A stretch of 9,254 nt of DNA from Deltaproteobacteria bacterium (GTDB lineage: Bacteria > Desulfobacterota > Binatia > UBA9968), in contig JAHFAP010000122.1 in NCBI GenBank assembly GCA_023250495.1, positions 1 to 9,254 on the forward strand, written 5' to 3'. The translations under genes and the position numbers were made by a program. The notes under the pieces are model-generated. The model searched no databases. It saw only the letters and a list, made by a program, of their open reading frames with translations, and was not told the DNA's origin. Shown here piece by piece: positions 1-6,343 of this stretch (position 1 is its first letter; each line of letters opens with the position of its first letter).

Positions 1-65
1 GAGGCGAAGCCGAAGAATCTGCAGTAAGGCAACCGCGAGATCCTTCGCTTTCGCTCAGGATGACA
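1..65. repeat. Probable dispersed intergenic repeat fragment at the window edge
   Basis: This non-coding stretch resembles the short dispersed repeats, ending in a 'CTCAGGATGACA'-type sequence, that are found between genes in many bacteria. A small inverted pair is visible: ATCCT at 40-44 and AGGAT at 57-61, enclosing two near-identical CGCT(TT) units. A second GCGAAGCCGAAG-like purine tract lies at 4-15. No open frame of note runs through it. The family assignment rests on recalled resemblance, not on a second copy inside this window. The remaining bases to 96 show no clear promoter. Confidence 0.4.
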
Positions 66-96
66 AAAAGCATAGAAGTTAAGGTCCAAGTCGGCC

Positions 97-1059
97 ATGG
101 CATTGCTGCTCACGCGCCAGGAGATTCAACCGCTGCTCGACTTATCCAAGGCCGTCGAGATCACTGAAGCCGCGTTCAGGGAGCAGGCCGAAGGACAGGT
201 GACGGCGCACGCGCCCTATCACATCCACGTCGGCGGCGCGCAGGCGCTGCGCGTGGTTTCCGGCGCGCTCGTGAGATCGCAGCGGGTCGGCGTCAGAGTG
301 GGACCCAACGTCCAACTCGCCGGCGGTGACAGGATGTACGCGCTCCTCTTCGAAGCCGATAGTGGCAACCTTCTTTCGTTCATGGGCTATCCGTTTGGAA
401 CCCTGAGGACCGCGGCGACAATTGCTCTGGCAGCTCGACATATGGCGAGGGACGATGCCAAGCAGGTCGGCTTGTTCGGCGTCGGCAGGAACGCCCTCGG
501 ACTTCTAAAAGGAATCGCCGCCGTGCGCGGAATATCAAAGGTCGTCGTCTCCAGCCGGGATGCAGAACGGAGAAAGAGCTTCTGCGAAAGGGCGGCGAAG
601 GAACTTCAGGTAGAGGTTGTGCCAACGGAGGAGGCGGAAGCGGCGGTCAGAAAGATGGACCTGATTCTCACCGCAACCAGCTCGCTGACGCCAATCTTTC
701 CAGCCGACTGGGTCGAGCCGGGCGCGCACATCAGCAGCATGGGAAAGCCGAGCGAGCTTGGCCGGGACGTTTTTCTCAAAGCGGATCGGATCGTGGTCGG
801 GAGCCGAGAGCACGAACGGAATTATTACGACCGCTCCGCGCCGATTCCGCTCGTCGAGCTGGCCGACGAGGGCAAGCTCTCGTGGGAGAAAATTCCCGAG
901 CTGGGCGACGTTGTGTGCGGCCGGGCTGCCGGGAGAAAGAGCGCCGAGGAAATAACTGTATTCAAAGAATCGCAGGGAGGATTCGGCGACGTGGCCTTCG
1001 CGGCGTGGATCTATGAAGAGGCGCGGCGGCGAAAGCTCGGGCGGGAGATGGAATTATAA
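97..1059 (+). CDS. Ornithine cyclodeaminase / mu-crystallin family protein
   Basis: The 320-residue length is usual for this NAD(P)-dependent cytoplasmic family, which includes ornithine cyclodeaminase, alanine dehydrogenase, ketimine reductases and EutC of ectoine degradation. Visible features: a substrate-domain segment with GTLRTAA (101-107) containing the conserved Arg104; a Rossmann dinucleotide motif VGLFGVGRNALGLL (124-137); and a C-terminal GRAAGRKSAEEITVFK stretch (275-290) followed by GDVAFAAWIYEEA, all typical of the fold. The family Lys in 'GVKxxS' appears to be Arg67 (GVRVG). The Asp-containing GADxPGKxEL motif of true cyclodeaminase and alanine dehydrogenase is shortened to SSMGKPSEL (213-221) with no Asp. 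The exact reaction is therefore uncertain, and a strict 'ornithine cyclodeaminase' label would overreach. The start at 97 is forced by an in-frame TAG at 73-75. Only a weak AAGG (81-84) lies upstream. A palindromic element separates it from the M24 gene. Confidence 0.88.
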   Translation: MALLLTRQEIQPLLDLSKAVEITEAAFREQAEGQVTAHAPYHIHVGGAQALRVVSGALVRSQRVGVRVGPNVQLAGGDRMYALLFEADSGNLLSFMGYPFGTLRTAATIALAARHMARDDAKQVGLFGVGRNALGLLKGIAAVRGISKVVVSSRDAERRKSFCERAAKELQVEVVPTEEAEAAVRKMDLILTATSSLTPIFPADWVEPGAHISSMGKPSELGRDVFLKADRIVVGSREHERNYYDRSAPIPLVELADEGKLSWEKIPELGDVVCGRAAGRKSAEEITVFKESQGGFGDVAFAAWIYEEARRRKLGREMEL

Positions 1060-1060
1060 C

Positions 1061-1160
1061 TCCCTCACCCTCGCCCTCTCCCTGAGGGAGAGGGAACTCA
1101 GAGGGAAGCGACCCTCGAACCCCCCTCTCCCGTCTTGCGGGAGAGGGAAGGGGTGAGGGA
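1061..1160. repeat. 100-bp composite palindromic element (REP/MITE-like) with two hairpins inside an outer inverted repeat
   Basis: Three nested or adjacent perfect inverted repeats fill almost the whole gap. The outer arms are TCCCTCACCC (1061-1070) and GGGTGAGGGA (1151-1160). Hairpin 1 has a 9-bp stem, CCCTCTCCC (1074-1082) with GGGAGAGGG (1086-1094), and a 3-base loop. Hairpin 2 has a 10-bp stem, CCCTCTCCCG (1123-1132) with CGGGAGAGGG (1138-1147), and a 5-base loop. The whole would fold as a three-way junction. Elements of this appearance are widely dispersed between genes in G+C-rich bacteria and often cause spurious ORF calls. It could terminate or modulate transcription between the flanking genes, but no T-tract follows either stem. 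Confidence 0.85.
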
Positions 1161-1166
1161 CATGAA

Positions 1167-1171
1167 AGGAG
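1167..1171 (+). promoter_or_regulatory. Shine-Dalgarno AGGAG for the M24-family gene
   Basis: AGGAG lies seven bases before the ATG at 1179 and supports that start. The nearby ATG at 1162-1164 is in another frame. Confidence 0.65.
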
Positions 1172-1178
1172 CAGGAAC

Positions 1179-2357
1179 ATGGGTCAAAGCAGTGGCTCAC
1201 TCAAACTGTCCGTTAAAGAGCGCGACCGGAGATATGCCGCAATCAGGGAGGGGCTGCGCGAGAAGGGAGTCGATTGCGCCGTCGTTCGCGGCAGCAATCT
1301 CTTTTACTTAAGCAACGGCGTCAAAGGCGAGCTTTTCGGAATTCTTCCGGTTGAAGATAAGCCACTGGCAGTCGTCGTCAACCGGCGTCACCTGATTGAT
1401 ATCTCGCCGCGCGTGCTGCTCGACGCGCAGGAGTGGGTGACGGATCTGAAGCCGGGCTTTGACGCTGCCGCCGTCGTGGAGAAGCTCAAGGAGATGCATC
1501 TGGAGAACGGAACGATCGGACTCGCCGGCGGAATCGATTATCGCTTTTACAACCGGCTGCAGACGACGCTCTCCGCGGCGAAGATCGTAGACGTGTCGGA
1601 TATCTTCACGGATGTCAGGACGATCAAGAGTGGGGAAGAGAACGCGCTGATCGACAGAGCCAACCGGATCTTCGACGCGGCGATCAAGAGAATCCACGAA
1701 GTCGCAAGGCCGGGCATGATGGGAAAGCAGGTGGTTCAAGAAGGCATCAGGGCGATGTGGGACGCCGGCGGCGACCTCGAATCGACGCTCTCGTTCAACT
1801 TCGGGCCGGTGCCGGCGCAGAATCCGATTCTCGCCGACCTCTGCATGACGCGCAAGATCGAAAAGGGCGACATCGGCACTCTCACCGCGCACGCGCATTA
1901 CTGCGGCTACGCGGGACACAGCGATCAGGAAATTTCCTTCGGTAAGCCGAAGCCGGTGCATCAGGAGATATTCCGGGCCGTGATCGCGATCAGAGATGCG
2001 GTGCTCAAGCAGGTCAGGGACGGAGCGACGCAGCGCGATCTCATCGACGCCTATCAGAAGGCGTGCCGAGAGAGCGGCTTTAAATCCTCGCCTCATTCGC
2101 AGATCCATCAGTACGGCATCGACATACCGGAATTTCCCGGGCTCGCCTACAGGATCGCCGACACGAAGCCGGAGGCGGGCGGCTTGGGCGGTGCGGGTAA
2201 TTTTGTTTTGAAGAGCGGCATGATCTACAGCATATCGCCGACCGTGGTCAACAAAGATGGCGCCGACACCTTGCTCGGCGGCACCTCTCTAATCGTCACG
2301 GAGAGCGGCTATCGGGACCACGGAGAGCGAAAGGTCGAGATGCTGGTCGCGGCGTAG
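1179..2357 (+). CDS. M24 (creatinase/prolidase 'pita-bread') family protein with most metal ligands replaced
   Basis: The 392 residues have the two-domain layout of M24B proteins. There is a creatinase-type N-terminal domain (about 15-145, with 'REKGVDCAVVRGSNLFYLSNG') and a pita-bread catalytic domain (about 155-385, starting at 'RTIKSGEENALIDRAN'). Known members are Xaa-Pro peptidases, creatinase and ectoine hydrolase (DoeA/EutD). Aligned by eye to the family pattern, the first metal Asp falls on Thr236 and the second on His247 (GYAGHSDQE). The GHG-type His is kept as His310 (IHQYGIDIPEF). The Glu of 'GMxxxxEP' is Ser353 (GMIYSISP), and the last Glu of 'EDTVLVT' is Gly368 (GGTSLIVT). The catalytic-type His before the GD motif reads Asn (QNPIL). 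It is therefore probably not a canonical metallopeptidase; creatinase is the known metal-free precedent. It ends six bases before the binding-protein gene, which suggests co-transcription. Confidence 0.85.
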   Translation: MGQSSGSLKLSVKERDRRYAAIREGLREKGVDCAVVRGSNLFYLSNGVKGELFGILPVEDKPLAVVVNRRHLIDISPRVLLDAQEWVTDLKPGFDAAAVVEKLKEMHLENGTIGLAGGIDYRFYNRLQTTLSAAKIVDVSDIFTDVRTIKSGEENALIDRANRIFDAAIKRIHEVARPGMMGKQVVQEGIRAMWDAGGDLESTLSFNFGPVPAQNPILADLCMTRKIEKGDIGTLTAHAHYCGYAGHSDQEISFGKPKPVHQEIFRAVIAIRDAVLKQVRDGATQRDLIDAYQKACRESGFKSSPHSQIHQYGIDIPEFPGLAYRIADTKPEAGGLGGAGNFVLKSGMIYSISPTVVNKDGADTLLGGTSLIVTESGYRDHGERKVEMLVAA

Positions 2358-2363
2358 GTTAAT

Positions 2364-3446
2364 ATGAGAAACACAATCGTCAGTCTTAGCTTCGCGCTGA
2401 CGTTTGTGGCGGCGACCGTTCAGCTGGCTCCTTCAGCCGAGGCGCCGCAGTCAAACTCGCTCCTTGCCAAGCTCATCAAAGGGGGCAGAGAAGAAAAAGA
2501 GTTGAATCTGCTTGGAGGTGGCGGCACGTGGGGAGATGCGGAGGCCGAGAAGACCCTGGAGCGCGGCTTCAACCGAAAGTTCGGTTTAAACGTTAGAATC
2601 CGATTTGCTCCCGGCCCTTCGATGCCGGATATGGCCCGCCGGGTCGCTGATGAATTCAAGGCGGGTCAGAAGTCGGCCGTTGACCTTTACATCGGCTCTG
2701 AGTCGCATTTCGTAGAGCTCGCCAGATCGGACGCGCTGAGCGCGGTGGCATGGCGCGCGGCCTTCCCGCATATTCCAGCCGAGATGGTCGGCCTGGATGG
2801 CCGAGTGGTTCGCGAGGCCACCCGCTTCATCGGGATCTCATATAACAGCCAGTTGCTTCCTGAGAGGGAAGCGCCTGAGCGGCTGGAAGATCTCCTCAAG
2901 CCGAAATGGAAGGGCAAGATCGCCTCGACGCCGTATGCGGCGAGCTTCGACCGTCTGGCGAGCGTCATGGGAGTTGAGAAGACGCGTGACTTTCTCCAGC
3001 GGTTTACCCAAAACCTGGCGGGGTTAATCCGCTGCGGGGAGGAGGAGCGGATCGCCACCGGAGAGTTTGTCTTTATGGCGCTCAATTGCGGAAACTTCGA
3101 GGCGGATCGCGCGCAGCGCCACGGTCTTCCCGTTGGCGGTAAGATCCTCAAGGACGTCCCTATCGTCGGTTACTGGTATGTCGCCGTCCCGAAAAATTCC
3201 AGCCATCCGAATCTGGCGACGCTGTTTGCGGGCTTTCTGCTCACCCAAGAAGGGCAAGAGCTGCGGTATCAGGCCGTAGCTGCCACCGCCCACCTCATCG
3301 AAGGGACGCCAGCGAATAAGCAGTATCGCGAGCTGCTTCAGCAGGGAATCCAACTTAAGGATTTTTCCGTTGAGTATGTCATTAAGAACGGGAAGACGCT
3401 GGGCCAGTTGCGCGACGAGTTCCAGAAAATACTGCAGCAGCGCTAA
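2364..3446 (+). CDS. ABC transporter periplasmic substrate-binding protein (Fe3+/polyamine-type, family 1-like)
   Basis: This 360-residue protein has a Sec signal peptide: a short basic start (MRN), a hydrophobic core at about residues 4-21, and a likely cleavage near 25-27 (PSAEA). The mature part reads as a type-II periplasmic binding protein. It has ELNLLGGGGTWG (46-57) as the first strand and glycine loop, 'LYIGSESHFVELARSDALSAV' as the ligand-cleft turn, 'GISYNSQLLP' and 'RLEDLLKPKWKGKIA', the usual crossing strand and domain-2 entry of FbpA/PotD/AfuA relatives, and 'ATLFAGFLLTQEGQE' near the C terminus. The adjacent Tyr pair that binds iron in FbpA is not obvious, so an organic ligand is at least as likely as iron. 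It delivers ligand to the permease encoded next. The start follows the M24 stop by six bases with no good Shine-Dalgarno, which fits translational coupling. Confidence 0.9.
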   Translation: MRNTIVSLSFALTFVAATVQLAPSAEAPQSNSLLAKLIKGGREEKELNLLGGGGTWGDAEAEKTLERGFNRKFGLNVRIRFAPGPSMPDMARRVADEFKAGQKSAVDLYIGSESHFVELARSDALSAVAWRAAFPHIPAEMVGLDGRVVREATRFIGISYNSQLLPEREAPERLEDLLKPKWKGKIASTPYAASFDRLASVMGVEKTRDFLQRFTQNLAGLIRCGEEERIATGEFVFMALNCGNFEADRAQRHGLPVGGKILKDVPIVGYWYVAVPKNSSHPNLATLFAGFLLTQEGQELRYQAVAATAHLIEGTPANKQYRELLQQGIQLKDFSVEYVIKNGKTLGQLRDEFQKILQQR

Positions 3447-3460
3447 TCCTCGCTATGCTC

Positions 3461-3524
3461 GGAATTTCAAATCGCAGATCTCATATCTCAGTTTTGGAAT
3501 TTGAGATCTGAAATTTGAGATCCC
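3461..3524. repeat. Imperfect AT-rich inverted repeat between binding protein and permease genes
   Basis: The left arm CAAATCGCAGATCTCATAT (3468-3486) pairs with the right arm ATTTGAGATCTGAAATTTG (3499-3517) at 16 of 19 positions, around a 12-base loop. The pairing continues imperfectly outward (3461-3467 with 3518-3524). It is much more AT-rich than its surroundings. The right side also contains a direct repeat of TTTGAGATC (3500-3508 and 3514-3522). It fills most of the 88-base gap. By position it could stabilise the upstream mRNA or attenuate read-through, giving more binding protein than permease; that role is inference. No T-run follows, so a classical terminator is unlikely. Confidence 0.7.
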
Positions 3525-3534
3525 GAAGGGCAAC

Positions 3535-5232
3535 ATGCTGAGCCAGCGCTCGCTTCTCATAGGCATCAGCCTCGTTCCCGCCGCGGCCATCGTCGGGCTG
3601 CTGCTGATTCCCATATGGGTCAGCGTTCGAGTCGAGAGCGAAGCCGGAGTTTCCTTCGGTCTTCGGGCCTACTACGCTCTTCTCTCCGATCCGTTTTCTT
3701 ATCGCACGCTCTTCAACACCACGGTTTTTTCCGCTGTCACGGTGCTGACGGCGCTGCTCTTCGGCGTCCCCGCGGCCTGGATAGTGGAGCGGACAGATCT
3801 GCCGCACAAAGGACTGTCGTTTACGCTGATGACGGTCGGCCTGCTGATCCCAGGGTTCCTCAGCGCGATGGGCTGGGTCTTCCTGCTCCATCCGCGGATC
3901 GGGCTGCTGAGCGTCGCGCTGTCGGGTATTCTTCCGGAATCGGCGCGCATCAACATCGCCAGCCCTCAAGGAATGGGCTTCGTGCAAGGACTGGGCCTCG
4001 CTCCCCTTGCTTTCATCATGGTGGCCGCGACCTTTCGCTCCACCAATCCCGAGCTCGAGGAGGCCGCCGCGGTCCATGGAATCGGACTGCTCCGCTCGCT
4101 CGTCCGCGTCACGCTGCCGTTGGTCTTTCCCGGCATCCTCGCCGCGGGAATCTACATCCTCACCATCGGCTTGGCGGCCTTCGAGGTTCCGGCGGTCATC
4201 GGCCTCTCCAATAGAGTCTTTACCTTCAGCACTTTTCTCTATACGCAGGTCCATCCGCAGGAAGGGGCGCCGCGCTACGACCTCGCCGCTGCCTTCGGCG
4301 TTTTTACGATGGCGATCGCCGGGCTGCTGAGCTGGGGATATTTTCGCGTGCTCAGCCAGGGACACCGATTCGCGGTGGTGACGGGCCGTTCCTACCGGCC
4401 GAAGCAGGTTGAACTGAAGCGCGGCGGCGTCTGGCTGGCCTGGGGCTTTCTCGGATTTTACTTCGTCCTCGGACAGCTCCTGCCGCTCCTCACCTTGTTG
4501 TGGAGCTCGCTCTTGCGCTACTTCCAGCTTCCCTCAGCCTCGTCTTTTGCAAATCTCTCTCTGGTCAACTATCGCGTGCTGCCCTGGTCGCATCTGCTCG
4601 ACGGCCTGTGGAACACGGCGGTGCTGATGATCTCCGTCTCTACGCTTGTGCTCCTCTTGAGCCTGGCCATTTCGTGGATCGTCGTGCGCTCCAGAATCCG
4701 GGGGCGATTCTTGCTCGATGCAGTCGCGTTCCTGCCGCACGCGGTGCCGGGCATCATCTTCGCCCTGAGCGCTGCCTATGTCGCGCTGTTTTTGCTCCGC
4801 GACTTCGTGCCGATTTACGGGACGGTTTTTCTCCTTATGGCTGTCTACGTTCTGGAGCGGACCAGCTTCGGCACGCGCATGTTGAACAACGCCCTGGCGC
4901 AAATCCACCCGGAGCTGGAGGAGGCCGGGCAGGTCATGGGAATTTCTCTGCTGCGGAGACTGGCAACGATTCTCATCCCGCTGCTCTTGCCGGCGCTGAT
5001 CAATGGCTGGCTATGGATCGCTCTGCTGACCTATCGCGAGCTGACCATCGCTTCGCTCCTCGTCACCCCGGCGAACGTGACTCTGCCGATGGTGATCTGG
5101 GGTCTCTGGCAGGCCGGCTCTTTCTCGCGCGCTGCAGCGGCGGCGACCCTGGGGCTTCTCTTCATGACGCCCGTTATCTTCTGCTACTGGTTTTTCGGCA
5201 GACGGCTGGCGTCCGGAGGCTGGCAGACGTGA
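3535..5232 (+). CDS. ABC transporter permease, fused two-domain (ThiP/FbpB-like)
   Basis: The 565-residue inner-membrane protein carries two MetI-like permease domains in one chain, the size and plan of the ThiP/FbpB/AfuB group. About twelve hydrophobic segments are visible, six per half: roughly 7-29, 62-84, 95-118, 150-167, 195-222 and 250-272, then 300-326, 360-385, 395-420, 427-441, 478-500 and 508-552. Each half has the cytoplasmic EAA loop that docks on the ATPase: EEAAAVHGIGLLRSLVRVTL (175-194) and EEAGQVMGISLLRRLATILI (462-481), each followed by a Pro-rich helix start. The ATG at 3535 has GAAGGG (3525-3530) just upstream. The stop TGA overlaps the ATPase GTG start, so the two are translationally coupled. 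The substrate is not readable from the permease. Confidence 0.93.
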   Translation: MLSQRSLLIGISLVPAAAIVGLLLIPIWVSVRVESEAGVSFGLRAYYALLSDPFSYRTLFNTTVFSAVTVLTALLFGVPAAWIVERTDLPHKGLSFTLMTVGLLIPGFLSAMGWVFLLHPRIGLLSVALSGILPESARINIASPQGMGFVQGLGLAPLAFIMVAATFRSTNPELEEAAAVHGIGLLRSLVRVTLPLVFPGILAAGIYILTIGLAAFEVPAVIGLSNRVFTFSTFLYTQVHPQEGAPRYDLAAAFGVFTMAIAGLLSWGYFRVLSQGHRFAVVTGRSYRPKQVELKRGGVWLAWGFLGFYFVLGQLLPLLTLLWSSLLRYFQLPSASSFANLSLVNYRVLPWSHLLDGLWNTAVLMISVSTLVLLLSLAISWIVVRSRIRGRFLLDAVAFLPHAVPGIIFALSAAYVALFLLRDFVPIYGTVFLLMAVYVLERTSFGTRMLNNALAQIHPELEEAGQVMGISLLRRLATILIPLLLPALINGWLWIALLTYRELTIASLLVTPANVTLPMVIWGLWQAGSFSRAAAAATLGLLFMTPVIFCYWFFGRRLASGGWQT

Positions 5233-6326
5233 TTCGAATTGAGAAGCTCAACAAGTCCTTTTTCAGCAAGGCCGGCCTGGTGCAGGCGCTCAGCGATATC
5301 GATCTGGCGGTCGAGCCGGGAGAGTTTTTTGTCCTGCTAGGTCCAAGCGGCTCGGGCAAGACGACTTTGCTCCGCTGCGTGGCCGGGCTGGAGCGGCCGG
5401 ACTCCGGCGAGATCGCGCTTGGGACGCGGATTGCGTTTTCTTCCTACCGGCATTTGTTCATGCCGGCCGAGGAGAGAAAAGTCGGCATGGTCTTTCAGTC
5501 TTACGCCATCTGGCCTCACTTGACCGTCTTCGAAAATGTCGCCCTGCCGCTGACGCAAGGCAGGGGAAGGCCCCCCAAAGCTCAGGTGAGGGAGCGCGTG
5601 CGAGAGGCGCTGCGCCTGGTTGAGATGGACGATTATGTCGCCAGGCCGGCGCCGCTGCTGAGCGGCGGGCAGCAGCAGCGGGTCGCGTTGGCCAGGGCGC
5701 TGGCCGTCAATCCCCAAGTCCTTCTAATGGACGAGCCGTTGAGCAATCTCGACGCGCGGCTGCGCGAAGAGGTGCGCTCGAAGATGAAGGCGCTCGCGGT
5801 GAGCCTGGGCATTACGGTTCTCTATGTGACGCACGATCAGGTGGAGGCGATGGTGCTGGCTGATCGGGTCGCGGTGATGGCCCGGGGAAAGATTCTTCAG
5901 GTGGGCGCTCCGGGGGAGCTTTACCGCTCGCCTTTGAATCCGCGCGTGGCGGAGTTTTTCGGCTCGATGAACTGGCTTGGCGGAGAGGCGAGCGATGGCC
6001 GGCGCGTGAGGACAGAGATCGGGATCTTGGAGTTGAATCCTCAGGCGCCATGCAGCGGGAGGGTTGTAGTAGGCATCAGGCCGGAGGACGTGAGGCTTAG
6101 CCCCACTTCCACTCACGTCGAGAACGAGTTGATTGGGGAGATTCGCTCCGCAACCTTCCTCGGCGACCAAGTCATTTACGAGATCAGCGTCCAGGGCAAG
6201 CTCTTGCTTGCCAGGGCGATGTCGGATAGTGATGCGCTGAGAGGCAAGGTTTTCGTTCATTTTCCCAGGGCGAGGATAGCGCTTTTTCCTGAAACCGCTT
6301 CTCTGCCCGGGGAGGCTCAGAGTTAG
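5229..6326 (+). CDS. ABC transporter ATP-binding protein (FbpC/PotA/UgpC-like) with C-terminal TOBE domain
   Basis: This is the importer ATPase that powers the preceding permease. From the GTG at 5229 (overlapping the permease stop as GTGA) the protein is 365 residues, normal for the family; the open frame extends much further upstream but only as a shadow inside the permease. Visible motifs: Walker A GPSGSGKT (38-45), Q-loop VFQSYAIWPHLTV (Gln90), signature LSGGQQQR (144-151), Walker B VLLMDEP (164-170), D-loop LSNLD (171-175) and H-loop His202 (THDQVEAM). The C-terminal part after about 240 contains 'VGIRPEDVRL' (281-290) and 'GEIRSATFLGDQVIYEI', typical of a TOBE regulatory/substrate domain. 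All catalytic motifs are intact. Membership of a binding protein-permease-ATPase operon is clear; the ligand is unknown. Confidence 0.95.
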   Translation: MIRIEKLNKSFFSKAGLVQALSDIDLAVEPGEFFVLLGPSGSGKTTLLRCVAGLERPDSGEIALGTRIAFSSYRHLFMPAEERKVGMVFQSYAIWPHLTVFENVALPLTQGRGRPPKAQVRERVREALRLVEMDDYVARPAPLLSGGQQQRVALARALAVNPQVLLMDEPLSNLDARLREEVRSKMKALAVSLGITVLYVTHDQVEAMVLADRVAVMARGKILQVGAPGELYRSPLNPRVAEFFGSMNWLGGEASDGRRVRTEIGILELNPQAPCSGRVVVGIRPEDVRLSPTSTHVENELIGEIRSATFLGDQVIYEISVQGKLLLARAMSDSDALRGKVFVHFPRARIALFPETASLPGEAQS

Positions 6327-6327
6327 A

Positions 6328-6335
6328 AAAGGAGG
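6328..6335 (+). promoter_or_regulatory. Strong Shine-Dalgarno for the VOC gene
   Basis: AAAAGGAGGG begins right after the ATPase stop. GGAGG (6331-6335) is eight bases before the ATG at 6344. It fixes that start and predicts efficient translation as part of the same transcript. Confidence 0.75.
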
Positions 6336-6343
6336 GCTTCACT

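Noticed and set aside
1074..1147. Rho-independent terminator after the OCD-like gene
   Set aside because: The stems are strong but no T-tract follows either one; the nested symmetric layout fits a dispersed repeat better.
962..1180. Minus-strand frame with a low-complexity Pro/Glu/Gly/Arg-rich product
   Set aside because: It is a translation of the 100-bp palindromic element plus the end of the OCD-like gene; such repeats are well known to give false reading frames.
1308..2108. 266-codon minus-strand frame inside the M24 gene
   Set aside because: Antisense shadow of a strongly family-matched gene; the product is Arg/His/Asp-rich with no recognisable domain.
97..2357. Classical ectoine-degradation EutC/DoeA genes
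   Set aside because: Key active-site residues of both families are missing and no other ectoine genes are seen, so only a family-level resemblance is claimed.
3481..4365. 294-codon minus-strand frame over the permease start
   Set aside because: Highly charged Glu/Arg/Gln-rich translation opposite transmembrane codons, which is the expected shadow of a membrane protein gene.
4500..5228. Long N-terminal extension of the ATPase reading frame
   Set aside because: It overlaps the permease in another frame and shows no domain; the GTG at 5229 overlapping the permease stop gives a normal-length ATPase.
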